A model generated the notes under the pieces. That model was not told where the DNA came from and searched no databases. It saw only the letters and a list, made by a program, of their open reading frames with translations. Made by a program: the position numbers and the translations under genes. Positions 54,641-64,000 of a stretch of 64,000 nucleotides of DNA are shown here, in pieces. Numbering within the stretch: the first letter of the stretch is position 1; every line of letters starts with the position of its first letter. The stretch spans positions 49,718 to 113,717 of the forward strand of contig JAKSZP010012110.1 of assembly GCA_022478985.1 (NCBI GenBank), written 5' to 3'. The DNA comes from Massospora cicadina. Lineage: Eukaryota; Entomophthoromycota; Entomophthoromycetes; Entomophthorales; Entomophthoraceae.

Positions 54641-57067
54641 CTACCGCAGGCCGCGGGTTGCCAGTCCATGCTGGTGGGCATAGCTCCATTGGGAGCTGAG
54701 GGTTAATGCGATAAATCGCTGGTGGAAATTGGTTGGTGGGGGTGCCGCAGATCCCTGAGTGGGGGTGGCTGACGAGGGGCACCCTGTGGGAGATGCCTTG
54801 CGCTTGGTGAGAGAGGGAGTTGACTCTGGGAGATTGGAGGGGGTGCCCATTGGAAGGGGGGCATGAGCGCGAAGGTATCCCATACCAATAGTGGGGTTAG
54901 CTGTTTCAACTGCTAGGCGTAAGGCCTCAGGTGACAGGTCTTGAACGGGAAGCCATTGTGTGGGTTGTGGAATTGCTGCTGCAGCCACGTGGGATCGTTT
55001 TTGGCCTGGTTTAGGCCCCTGGGTGGTGGCTAAGAGGGCTTGTTTTCGAGCTGTGCAGCCACTATACAAGTGTTCAAGGGCGTTACACCATGAACACCGG
55101 GGGCGCGCCTGATCAGAGTCGACAAAAAAGATCTCAGGGCATGCCCCAACTACCGCCACACGAGTAATAACCTCAATGTTGCGGGATACAGTGGGGGAGG
55201 GGATGAACGACGCCCTAGCAGTGCGAGCTCTTTGAGTGGGAGCATAGTAAGAGGGGACGCTAAAGTCCACTGAAAGAATGAACCCAAACTCCATTAAACC
55301 ACGATGGAGTGCCAGTTTAAGAGACTCAGGATCAACAGTCGTTGGTAGGTTGGAAAAAGTAACCCATGAAATTTTCTCCAGGTGAGAGCGTGTGCGGGAG
55401 ATGTGAAGAGATCCGCGTGGAATAATGACCTGGAGGGTGGCAGCATGGTCAGCAAGGGCAGCTTCAGTGAAGCCCACATCGATATAGTGGCCCTCCACTG
55501 ATTCATGGATGGTGGTGTTAATTGGGAATGTCTCCGCAATCGCTGCAAAGTATGAGAAGTAATCCTCTGTATAGAATTCAACAGGGTTATGCCCATAATA
55601 AAGGCGAATTGCGTGGGAGAGGGTTGAGCGAGGTAGAGCTTTTTGCGCTCTAGTTTCGGCCCATTTCTTCTTAACATCAGCAATAAACGCCACTTCACGG
55701 GGATGAGCTTTGGGTAGCATTGGTGCCAGAGGTTTTTGCCACGCCCCAGTGGCTCCTTTGGTACGTTTGTGTTTGCTTTGGGCTGCAATTGCGGGTTGAG
55801 TGTGAGCTGGTGGTTTGGACAAGTTTGCGGAGTTCCCTTGTTGCTGGAATGTTACAGCAGTTGCTGGCATCATATTAAATTGAGGGGCGGTTTGTTGGGC
55901 CTCGCTAAATTGGGGAGGCTCATCCAGATTGGAATTAACTCCAGCCAGTTGGGAGGAGGGAGATGTTTCATCAACATCCCAATCTATTTGGGTAAATTCA
56001 GCCCGAGTATTTGCTGTGATTTCGTGGGCAAAACACTGGCTGATTGGTGAATTGGTCATTTTCAGCATATGAAGATAAAATGCCGACTTGAGAAGTGCCG
56101 ATTACGGGGTTTAAATGGGACGGGTGAGATTGGAACTGGTGTGAAGTTCCAAAATCTGAACCATTTAAATCCCCATTGGGAAGAGTAGATTGTCCCAATT
56201 TGGTGCTTAGTGAACCAGAATGTGCGGCTAATCCAACCTTACATCCGAGGGTTTGGGGGCCAGGTGATTGTTAGGCCTCGCTAAATTGGGGAGTCCCATC
56301 CATATTGGAATTAACTCCAGCCAATTGGGAGGAGGGCGATGTTTCATCACCATCCCAATCTATTTGGGTAAATTCAGCCCGAGTATTTGCTGTGATTTTG
56401 TGTGAAAAACTCATTGGCTGATTGGTGAATTGGTCGTTTTCAGCATATTGAGATAAAGTGCTGACTTGAGAAGTGCCGATTACGGGGTTTAAATGGGACG
56501 GGTGAGATTGGAACTGGTGTGAAGTTCCAAAATCCGAACCATTTGAATCCTCTTGGGAAGAGCAGATTGTCCCAATTTGGTGCTTAGTGAACCATAATGT
56601 GCGGCTAATCCAACCTTACATCTGAGGATTTGGGGGCCAGGTAGCTGGGTATCGCCCCTCATGGAGGGAGCCAGAAACACGGCGTCAGCAATAATAGATG
56701 GGGCTGAATTAGCTGACACAATAGGGGAGGTGAATGCCTAGATGGGCTGAGTTGCATTTAACTGAGCAGACGCCATTAAAACAGCGTAGGTGATGGCCTC
56801 CTTGGTTGGAGGGGGCCCAGCGGGTTGGTGGGAGGCAGCGCACACAGAGCTGTTAGGCGTGCAGGTTGCAGAAGTGCGATCAGGTGAACTGGCGCTAGTT
56901 GGAGTAGCTCCAGGTTGGGGGGTGGTGCCTGCTTTCATGGCTGCTGCTTGAGAGCGGGTGATTCTGGTTGACCCTGAGGTGGGTAACCGAGGGTTGCTTC
57001 GTTTGGGGTGGTGCTGGATCGTTTGGCATAGCCTGCGGGTTCTTTTGCGGGGTTTCCCGCCATATTT
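54641..57067 (-). pseudogene. LINE-b ORF1 (gag-like RNA-binding protein with zinc knuckle)
   Basis: The 475-codon frame 56068-54641 is the bulk. About residues 105-330 hold the core (GATGAWQKPLAPMLPKAHPR, REVAFIADVKKKWAETRAQK, KISWVTFSNLPTTVDPESLK, an RRM-like stretch), then the knuckle PRCSWCNALEHLYSGC and a Pro-, Ser- and Thr-rich tail. The true start is probably upstream: the ATG complementary to 57065-57067 (MAGNPAKEP), followed by STRITRSQAAAMKAGTTPQP (56938) and IVSANSAPSIIADAVFLAPS (56719-56489), all in shifted frames. LINE-c has the same opening (LTRTTRSQTGAEKA). A 376-base tandem duplication lies in this 5' part and disrupts it. Confidence 0.85.
55892..56642. repeat. 376-bp tandem duplication in LINE-b ORF1
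   Basis: Copy one 55892-56267 and copy two 56268-56642 begin TTGTTGGGCCTCGCTAAATT and TTGTTAGGCCTCGCTAAATT and stay aligned to the ends CCAGGTGA and CCAGGTAG. They differ at scattered positions, so the duplication is not recent. The duplication repeats coding text (ITANTRAEFTQIDWD and SSQLAGVNSN appear in both) in the N-terminal part of ORF1. Confidence 0.9.
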
Positions 57068-57172
57068 GCTAATAGTTTTCGTAAATCTCTTTAGTGGAGC
57101 TAAATTTCAGGCTGAATTGATTTTCGAAAAGTGATGCTTAGCAGAAAGAGATTTTAATGAATAGGAGATTAC

Positions 57173-57436
57173 AAAGCAGAGGATGCATTTGGCTTAGGAG
57201 TCGAAATTTAAGAGTTGAATGAAAGATTGAGAGGGGGAGGTCTTTTTAGAGGTTTTTGCAGATAAGTCTACAATTATTAAAAGAGTAGTAAAGTATCAAA
57301 AGGGCGATTGCTTCATAAATCATTTATCAGGTTTTTATTAGTCAATGATCTCCATATCATCTGGTTCGATTTCTCAGTGGCTAATACCCTGTATAAACCA
57401 AATTGGCGGAATCAAGCTGTTACACTAAGAATTAAA
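57173..57436 (+). repeat. Element E 3' LTR, second part
   Basis: Resumes after the LINE-b target duplication with AAAGCAGAGGATGCATTTGG and ends AGAATTAAA, just before CAATC. Aligns with 37344-37610. Confidence 0.9.
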
Positions 57437-57441
57437 CAATC

Positions 57442-58160
57442 AAACTCTGAATGAACTGGAAGTATACTAGCGGAAGCTGAATCAAAAGAAGATTCCAGTT
57501 CCTTTAGGCAGGAAAATAAGGGTACCCCAAAGTGTGCAACAGCAATGGAGCAATACTGAGTGTGTGGATATTGGTCCAGTGGGGAAAATAGCCCTGAAAG
57601 TTTGCTATAGCCAAAGGGACAACTAATTCGTGACCATTCTTCAAATTTAAGGACATGGTATTGTCAAGTTGATTCTGACATCAAACTTTCGCCACCACTC
57701 TATGCCTAAAAATAATGGGTAACAAGAGATTGTTGATAGCTTAGACGCAGTCAGCCAAATGATATTTACAACTTAATAATCCACAAATCCAGAACCTTCA
57801 GCGTGGTAATACCTTGGGAAGTCCCTCCCCTAACCATACCATCTGGCATCAATTCATTCAAGGTAGCCAGCTAAGTCTTGGTCAACAAAATTCTCAGAGG
57901 CTCCTGTATCCACCAACATAGTTGAGCTGATTTTTCCTAAAGGGGATGAAAGGGTGGCATAGACAAAAAATATCCAGAATTTCTTTGCTTAAAGCAGATA
58001 ATGCCAACAACATCCCAGGTTTGTCATTGCCAGGTATAAGCATCCCTCCATGATAAGTCTTTGTATCATAAAATGGAGAGGGATAATTGGTCACTCTCAC
58101 CACTGAGGACGCATACTCCACCACATCCTCAGCAGTTGCAAAAACATTTTCATAATTTAT
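57442..58160 (-). pseudogene. pol: Element F: aspartic protease (5' portion of pol)
   Basis: 58124-57894 reads MVEYASSVVRVTNYPSPFYD, the same text as element C at 19321. Across a frameshift follows STMLVDTGASENFVDQ, with the DTG catalytic site at 57899-57910 on the minus strand. 57880-57442 is the C-terminal part of protease and the linker to RT, with stops. It joins to 37132 across element E. Confidence 0.85.
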
Positions 58161-58910
58161 AAATTCAATCTTTCTCCACCTCCTGTGTTCTGCAGATCAT
58201 TATAGTGGTCAAGCGCAGGTTCTCTGGTGCGATTTGGTACTCAGGAATGGGGTCTGCTTCATAGCCTCTGGAGCTGGAAATCAAATTTCTTTGAATTTAC
58301 ACAATTAAAGTTATAATCGAGATTTTGGGCATCAAGAACCCCATACCTGATCCAATGGCCAGTTGTTCATTGTTATCCAGGACATCAACACAATGCCCTT
58401 TGCCAATAATACAGCCAGCATCCTAGGAACTTGATTCAAAGTAATACTATTTTTGTTTAACCAATTACTTTGACTTTTGGAGCTAGACTCATATAAACCC
58501 TTAAATTCCGCTAAATTGGGGAAAGCATCAGTGGAGAGCTCTTCCAAATTCAAGAAAAAACAATAGTATTGGGCGCCATATTTATAGGGGTCGCCATGGG
58601 TGACATCATCGTGATGGAATCAACTAAAACACTAATAAACCCTTGGGACTAGACCCCTGCTCACCTTTGAGTTCCGCCAAAAGCAAAGGAATGGAAGGAT
58701 AAGATTCCTCTTTTTTCAAAGGCACGCATGAGTTTTTGGGGCCTTTATTTATAGAAGCCACCTCAGGTGGAACCATGACGGCCAAATTACCTGGCCCCTT
58801 TAGGTTGGGGCGGGGAAATTGCCCCAGAGCTTCAATCAGCTGGCTAAGTTGGGAGGGGGAGATTGCCATACTGGGGTGTTTCTTATAAGGGTTCAAGGAG
58901 GAATGGATAA
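58160..58910 (-). pseudogene. gag: Element F: gag remnant
   Basis: 58896-58624 reads MNPYKKHPSMAISPSQLSQL, IEALGQFPRPN and VPLKKEESYPSIPLLLAELK, the likely gag start. 58553-58332 reads NLEELSTDAFPNLAEFKGLY and MLAVLLAKG. No zinc knuckle can be read. About 270 bases of sequence between the two frames are broken. The absence of a clear knuckle matches element C. Confidence 0.6.
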
Positions 58911-59519
58911 ACTACATTTTAGACATCTGACAAAGGTAGGGTACGTGTTCTTGTTGCAAAATTCATTTAAATACATTTTTACAAGGCGGCCAGCTTGGCG
59001 CAGAGAAAAGAACTCATTGAAATCTTGTAAGAATGGCACATTTGGGTAACGCCGTTCCAGAAAACACTCCAAACCTCCTCCAATTTATACAAAAGTGGCT
59101 GTGCATGAAACTCCACAAAAACCCAGTTAGCTGCACCAGGGGAAAGCAATACAACAATTCCACCCTACGTGAGGGTGGGCAAAAACTACTCAAATTCTTT
59201 AATATTAAAAGAGCCTTCCAATGAGAGGGAAGCAAATTGCCTTTTAAATTTTATAATAAATTATGGGGAAAAGTTGGGAAAAGTGATAACAGGATCATGA
59301 AGTGTCTGAGCCCATCAGGTACTAGCAAAAAGGGTGGGCACTTCATAGTTTGTGGTAGCAAGAATAACTCCAAGATACAGAAATAGTAAGCCAAATGAGA
59401 AAACTGTGCTGAGCACAATAGAGACCATGACAAATGGCCAGCGTACCCAATTCACACTCAAAGAAAGACTCGCACAAATAACTTTCATGCACATATAGTA
59501 AAAATGTTGGTCAACTAAT
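58911..59519 (-). other. Element F leader between 5' LTR and gag
   Basis: About 600 bases without a reading frame that I trust (small ones are likely chance). The end next to the LTR holds the primer-binding site, listed separately. Confidence 0.5.
59501..59519 (-). promoter_or_regulatory. Element F primer-binding site
   Basis: Minus strand TTAGTTGACCAACATTTTT directly after the 5' LTR, similar to element C's TTGGTTGGCCAACCATTTT. Confidence 0.6.
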
Positions 59520-61309
59520 GTCAAGAAGTGTCTGTAACTTTCTTGTTCCCACCAAGGTGGTGAGGGAAATACAGCAACACCATAAGGGAACTAGTCACAA
59601 GTAAGATTGGAAACAATGAACCTTGGAAGGTGCTAGAGCACAGTGGACCTGTCAAGAGAGTGTCTGTAACTCTCTCGTTCCCAGCAAGGTGATGCGGGAT
59701 GCAAACCCACATTGCTAGGGAACTAGCCATTAAGAAAAAGGGTAAGAAGACACCTCAAAAGTTGCCTGTGCCAAAGGTACCCCAGGCCAGGGTGTAGAAC
59801 GCAACGTATAAGACCAGGTAAGATAGAAACATAACAACTTGAGTGGACCCCAAAGGGGAGTCCATAATCAAGTGTAACTTGGCGTCAGGGAGCTTGGGTG
59901 CCTCGATCTGGAGGGGACCTGGGCGACCCAAGGGAAAACCTGGGATTTTGGTAAATTGTGATATAAGGTAGTGGCCCACATTGTTGGAAACCTCCCCAAA
60001 GAGGTCCGCCACCAGGTTAGTCCAAGGAACCATAAGTAAAACGTAAAAAATGGGTATTTTATTTAAGAAAGGTTGACTGATGAGGAATATTGGTCGCAAA
60101 AACATATTTTAAAGTGGGCCAGGGAAATTCAGATTCTGCGGAAGTGCGACCAAGCCTTGACGCTCCAATAAACAGACGCTTCCATCCGTTTTAGTAAAAC
60201 ACACTGAAAGTGCCTTCACTTGAGTAATCAATTGAAGCCGTATTTTCTGAGCTAAAAATTTCATAGCTAAAGCGGGACTCGAACCCTTGCTCTCCAACCA
60301 TACAAATCAAACCATCTTTGTTTATAACATAAATTGTTCGTTTTAGGGCCTGAGCCGAGATAAGAGGCTGGGCGTTTTGCACCCCATTAGCATCAACCTG
60401 AGCATGCTTGGCTTGCACCCAGCGGTGATCTAAGGTGTGTTTCAAGTCAGGAAGGGCCTGAAGTTTCACCTTCTGGCCTCCTGTCGCCCAGCCTTATCTC
60501 TAGAATCTGTTCCTACTATAATGTCATCCAACCATGACAGGACCCAGGGGACCCAGAAAAAGGGTGTGTAACACAGAATTTATAACTAGATAACTAAAAA
60601 ATAAAAGAACTTGGTTGTGTCACAAAGAGAAGTCCATAAACAAGTGTAGATTGGTGTCAGGGTACTTGGAAGCCTCAATCTGGAGGGGATAAGGACGTCC
60701 CAGTTGTGTACCAGATCCTGTCGTTTTTTTAATAAAATAAAATGACCTCTATTGTTGGAGACTTCCTTGAGGAGGTCCACACACAGGTTCGCCCAAGGTA
60801 CCATGCAAAAAATAGAAAAATATGGGGGTTTTATTAGGCAAGTCAACCAACATGGAAGTTTGGTATTGAGGATTTATTAATAAACACTGGAGGAGAATCA
60901 TCAGTCTGCAAGAGTGGTACTAAGCCTAAACAAACCAATAAGTGCACACTATCATCAGCCATGTTACTGTAGCTTGAGAATAATGAACTCAAGTTATTGA
61001 TTGCAGCTGAATTCTTCCAGATTTGGCAATATTGTATATTATACTGGTTTCAAAACCTCATTCTTCAAGCAAATATATTGAGCCTATATCACTAGTAACA
61101 AACGCTATTATGTTTTCACGTCCTCAGTGTATTGCTGGGCCAACCATCACGCGCCCTAGGAAAATACTTGGGCATATATTGCCTGTACCCAGAGTTGGTC
61201 CAGAGTATGCGACAGGTCAGAGAGGCATTACAACTTCTCTTCTTTTCCTACTAACGCTCAGCCTTGTCCCTACAATCTGTGCCCCAAATTGTGTCATGTA
61301 ACCATAACA
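59520..61309 (-). repeat. Element F 5' LTR, interrupted by a solo LTR
   Basis: Plus-strand TGTCAAGAAGTGTCTG at the low end and GTAACCATAACA at the high end. Without the solo LTR (59650-60539) and one GGACC copy its length is 895 bp, against 898 bp for the 3' LTR. 60545-60870 matches 33430-33720 closely (GGACCCAGGGACAGG-like and GGGGGTTTTATTAGG blocks). Confidence 0.88.
59650..60539 (-). mobile_element. Solo LTR of the chromovirus F/C family, in element F's 5' LTR
   Basis: 890 bp, starts TGTCAAGAGAGTGTCTG and ends CCAACCATGACA. Perfect five-base duplication GGACC (59645-59649 and 60540-60544). The unbroken target is at about 33414-33424. It is itself related to the host LTR (same start, CCTCGATCTGGAGGGGACCT-like block) and to the LTR of C (minus strand GATAAGGCTGGGCGACAGGA). 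A solo LTR arises when the two LTRs of a full element recombine. It carries the frame 60469-60191 with LQALPDLKHTLDHRWVQAKH. Confidence 0.92.
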
Positions 61310-62329
61310 AATTCTCCATCTTTTTTGAGTAAGCTGAGATTAGGCGTTGTTCAGGGGTTCTATAACTGCCCTGCTAGCTGAAGCTTGGCCATATTGCCAT
61401 TGGTAAAGCCTTTCCATATTTTCATATGACATATGGTAAAGCAGTTTTAGAGAGCTTTATGCCATTGTTGGTTGTTGAGGGTTTTATCCCCAATAAGTAT
61501 ATCTTATAAGGGACCTGGCAATAGTACCAGTGTTTTTACAAATTACCAGGGACTCAGGGTGACTTGTAAGGGAGCACCAATTTTACTTGGGACTAGGGGG
61601 AAATAATCAAACTGTACACTTTAATCCAGTGATATAAAAGCCCAGGTGAAGGATACTAAATCTATACTTTTAATAAAAGTCGTTTCTTAGGGAAAAAGCT
61701 CCTAGAGTGGCATAAACTAGTTATTTCTTCACTATATAATTTTGGTATGACAAAATAGATGGAAAAACAGTTTGATTTGTAAAAAGATATTCAATTTAAA
61801 TACAGACTCATAATATTATAGTTTTAGGCTAAAAGCGAAAGTATAAAAAGGATTCAGTATAAGTGGGAGAAGAATAAATTTTTAGGTTAAGCTTGACAAT
61901 TTGAATGCTCACTTGGTAAAAACTGTCAGCACTAAGTGCTGGCAACATACATATAAATCATAATGATGATTTATCCTTAGCATAAATCAATGACAAATCA
62001 GAGAACTCATAAGCTGTCAGTATTAATCCCCAAAAGTTGTAAAAATGACTATCTCTGGTTGAAAATATTTATAAATTGAGTGCCATTATTATTGGGGGAA
62101 TTAACTAGTGCACCCAATTCAATATCTATATCTAACTTTCTATCTAGGGATTTTGCCACTTTCTGGTTAACTCTGTTAAACAATATTTGATTACTTAGAT
62201 TGGTTTTATAGACCACAACGTCCAAGGATTTTTGATGCAGTTAATTGGGGTTTATTTCTGACAATAGTTTTGAAAAACCCTTGAATTGGTATCAGCATTT
62301 GCAAGTATGATATTGTGAAAAAGAGTGTT
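61310..62329. other. AT-rich sequence without genes
   Basis: About 1 kb with only very short frames. A TGATATAAAAGCCCAGG stretch near 61630-61647 looks like a TATA box, so an old LTR may be included, but no borders or partner were found. Confidence 0.35.
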
Positions 62330-62870
62330 TTCAGGGTTTGTACAGCTGATATCCCACAAAAACCCTGGTCAATTCTCGGTGAAATCCCTTAAAATGGGGT
62401 AATCCTTCTATTAACCTCCTCAGCCAAATTGCTCTATTGTTGGTAGTCTGGTTGCGCTGAACCTGCGGTGGAATCAGTCAAGACTTTGTGAGGTCCTGCC
62501 GTCTGATTGGCTTAAATATATAAAATCCTTGCTCTATAGGTTTGTATTACCTGCTATCGACCCACCATCTGCTATCCTATTTAAGCGAGGAAAATCTTGG
62601 GAGATTTGATAGGTCAAAAGCTTCTACTTTCTAATTAAGTGACTCGGCTTATAATAAATTTCTTGCCTATCTTACTTTGAGCATCAACTTGCTTTAAATA
62701 TCAAGCAGCAAGATATTAAAAGGGTTTTCTTCATAACCCTGATGATATCACTTAAGAAAATTTTATATAAAAGCCCAATTCCCCTTTTTGTGCTATATTT
62801 CATAATTTATTAACGTGGTATAAGGTTTCCCTGTCTTTTATAAAAAAGCAGCTGGGGATCTTAAAAATCC
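62330..62870 (+). repeat. A-type LTR fragment
   Basis: Resembles the 3' LTR of element A (10490-11050): CTGGTCAATTCT, CTCCTCAGC, TGGTAGTC/GTAGTA region, ACCTGCTATC, AAAATCTTGGGAGA against AAAGCCTTGAGAGA, GAGCATCAA and GGGTTTTCTTC in the same order. The start and end are not defined. LINE-c lies directly downstream and may have inserted into it. Confidence 0.6.
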
Positions 62871-62872
62871 AG

Positions 62873-64000
62873 ACTCTGCATTCTTTTTTTCACCGCTAAA
62901 TTTCAAAATTCAAATATTACAACCACCCAGAAATTTAACTTTATGAATCTAACGAATTTGGGTGGTAAAGTCCACTGAACACACCTCCAATGCTTCGGAA
63001 TTCACTCAAACTCACTCCAAATCGCAGAACCCTCAGTTGCCAACTTGTGCATTAACCCGTACAACCCGCTCCCAAACTGGAGCTGAAAAAGCATAAGCAG
63101 CTGACTTTTATTAAACCATGGTGGGATCACAGATGATATCACCACAGAACAGCCTACCCCAGTCAACTCTGTGTTGACTGAGGGTCACCCAATTAGTGCG
63201 CCCCACCCTGGAGGCACATCTAAGGTTTTACCCACAGTAGTAGGGAGTATTGCAGCTCCCAATATCTCACATGGGGTTTGTATGGCCTTGCCAACTGCCT
63301 CCACTACAGAAATCAGCCTGGGCGCCCAAACTGAATCATCAGAAAGTGTTGAATCAGTTGGTCGTCATTTTTTTAATTCCAACATTACCCAAAGCAACCA
63401 AAATGAATCTACAGTATTTGGTGAATCAGTTGGTCGTCATTTTAATGGTTTGGAAGGTAACCAACGCGCATCAACTGAATCAACACTGAGTGGTGAATCA
63501 GTTAGCCATAATGTTCATCAAAATCAAAATCAACATCAAAATTCAAATGGGACTAGCCAAATAGCCAATCAACCACCTGAAAAATCCCTATCAGTATCTG
63601 CTGATGGTCGTATGAAGGCAGGAGTAATAGATTAGTTTGATGATGAGCCAGAATTACCCAATCAATTGGCAGGGAATAAACCCAAACCAGGTAAGCCTAC
63701 CCTTCCTACAAAAAATCAAGTACCTATTGGGAAGGCCCAGCAGGGGCCAGCACATAAATCCAGAGGAATGCCAGCGCCTCCGTCTGGTATTTCGAACATG
63801 AGAATCCACTAAGTTACATTTAAATTAAAACTTAAATGTGAACAAAAATAAGCGAGTGAAGGATGCCTCAGGCGCATGGCAGAAAAAACTAGTGTCTGCA
63901 CCATTCACCATTGAGCCTCGTGAAGCTGCTTTTGTGGCTGAATTGAGGAAAAGATGAACAGAAACTCGCTCACAACGTGCACTCCCTAGGGCAAAGGCAT
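62873..64000 (+). mobile_element. LINE-c, 5' part (continues beyond window)
   Basis: 5' leader (about 62873-62990) and ORF1 of a third LINE, plus strand. The 5' boundary is approximate. Leader text CTGCATTC...CACCGCTAAATTTC resembles the leader of LINE-b. Confidence 0.75.
62991..64000 (+). pseudogene. LINE-c ORF1 (partial)
   Basis: Near 63048-63095 the frame gives LTRTTRSQTGAEKA, equal to the STRITRSQAAA opening of LINE-b ORF1. 63171-63635 is an open frame rich in Ser, Gln and Asn with repeated SVGRHF (ESVESVGRHFF, GESVGRHFNG, GESVSHN). From about 63840 VKDASGAWQKKLVSAPFTIE, PREAAFVAELRKR and TETRSQRALPRAKA match the LINE-b core (GATGAWQKPLAPM, REVAFIADVKKKWAETRAQK). The opening lies in another frame, so at least one frameshift separates it from 63171. 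Stops in the core at 63635 and about 63955 break the frame. The protein would bind LINE RNA. The window ends before the zinc knuckle. Confidence 0.8.

Larger units (their letters stand above)
50705..57155 (-). mobile_element. LINE-b, full-length non-LTR retrotransposon in element E's 3' LTR
   Basis: 6451 bp in minus orientation, 3' end with an A6 tail (T6 at 50705-50710 on the plus strand). Flanked by a perfect 17-base target duplication AATGAATAGGAGATTAC (50688-50704 and 57156-57172). The unbroken target is in the other LTR of E (37327-37343). It has 5' leader, ORF1 with zinc knuckle, and ORF2 with APE endonuclease, RT and a C-terminal zinc region. The long open frames and higher G+C set it apart from its surroundings. 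It is the least decayed element here, with a perfect target duplication, and so probably the most recent insertion. Confidence 0.95.
37133..57436 (+). mobile_element. Gypsy element E, nested in F and holding element D and LINE-b
   Basis: Plus-strand gypsy element with LTRs of about 478 bp: 37133-37611 and 50495-57436 (the latter split by LINE-b). Target duplication CAATC at 37128-37132 and 57437-57441. Interior: primer-binding site, gag (split by element D), zinc knuckle, protease, RT, RNase H, integrase, purine tract (50484-50494). The order of events is clear: F first, then E, then D and LINE-b. Confidence 0.9.
33290..61309 (-). mobile_element. Chromovirus F, split by element E and its contents
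   Basis: Minus-strand gypsy element with LTRs of about 897 bp: 3' LTR 33290-34187, 5' LTR 59520-61309 (after removing a solo LTR). The interior is in two pieces: 34188-37132 (chromodomain, integrase, RNase H, RT) and 57442-59519 (protease, gag, leader). The pieces are joined by the target duplication CAATC (37128-37132 and 57437-57441) on either side of element E. The protein text is close to chromovirus C. Flanks CATTG and AATTC around the whole element agree at only three bases. Confidence 0.85.

Noticed and set aside
60255..60300. A tRNA-like T-arm (minus strand GGTTCGAGTCC, perfect B box) in the solo LTR
   Set aside because: No anticodon arm or acceptor partner surrounds it. It lies in the reading frame conserved among related LTRs, where other copies have unrelated bases, so it is chance similarity.

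Overview
The window is a eukaryotic transposon graveyard. By eye no part of it encodes a host gene, tRNA or rRNA. Everything recognisable belongs to Ty3/gypsy-type LTR retrotransposons or to LINEs (non-LTR retrotransposons with an APE-type endonuclease, reverse transcriptase (RT) and C-terminal zinc motif). Gene-level clues (chromodomain gypsy elements, several distinct gypsy lineages, LINEs with a CCHC ORF1) fit a fungus with a transposon-swollen genome. I cannot fix the phylum from this sequence alone. Almost every coding region is broken by stops and frameshifts, so CDS entries are given as pseudogenes.

The layout becomes clear once insertions are peeled off. Element names are mine. (1) Gypsy A (+), cut by the window start, runs 1-2505 and resumes at 10124. 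Gypsy B (-, 2506-10123) is inserted in its integrase. B carries a solo LTR (7099-8115) inside its gag. A ends with a 3' LTR from 10409 to about 11180. (2) Gypsy G (+, 11218-31742) has 1.16 kb LTRs. A LINE (LINE-a, 12032-17289) sits in its 5' LTR and a complete chromovirus, C (+, 17877-23799), sits in its leader. (3) 31743-33289 is AT-rich relic sequence. (4) Chromovirus F (-, 33290-61309) is split by gypsy E (+, 37133-57436). E contains gypsy D (-, 38380-44908) in its gag and a LINE (LINE-b, 50705-57155) in its 3' LTR. F's 5' LTR holds a solo LTR of its own family (59650-60539). (5) 61310-62330 is AT-rich without genes, followed by an A-type LTR fragment and the 5' part of a third LINE (LINE-c) that runs off the window end.

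Several insertions are supported by target-site duplications (TSDs), and three also by an uninterrupted copy of the target elsewhere in the window: the other LTR of E for LINE-b, the other LTR of G for LINE-a, and the other LTR of F for the solo LTR.

The items most worth a second look are two insertions of only 16-20 bases that match the 3' end of LINE-b and are flanked by 16-18 bp target duplications; a reading frame conserved inside the U3 region of the chromovirus LTRs; collagen-like Gly-X-Y tracts in the gags of B and D; and a primer-binding site shared by B, D, E and G but not by chromoviruses C and F.
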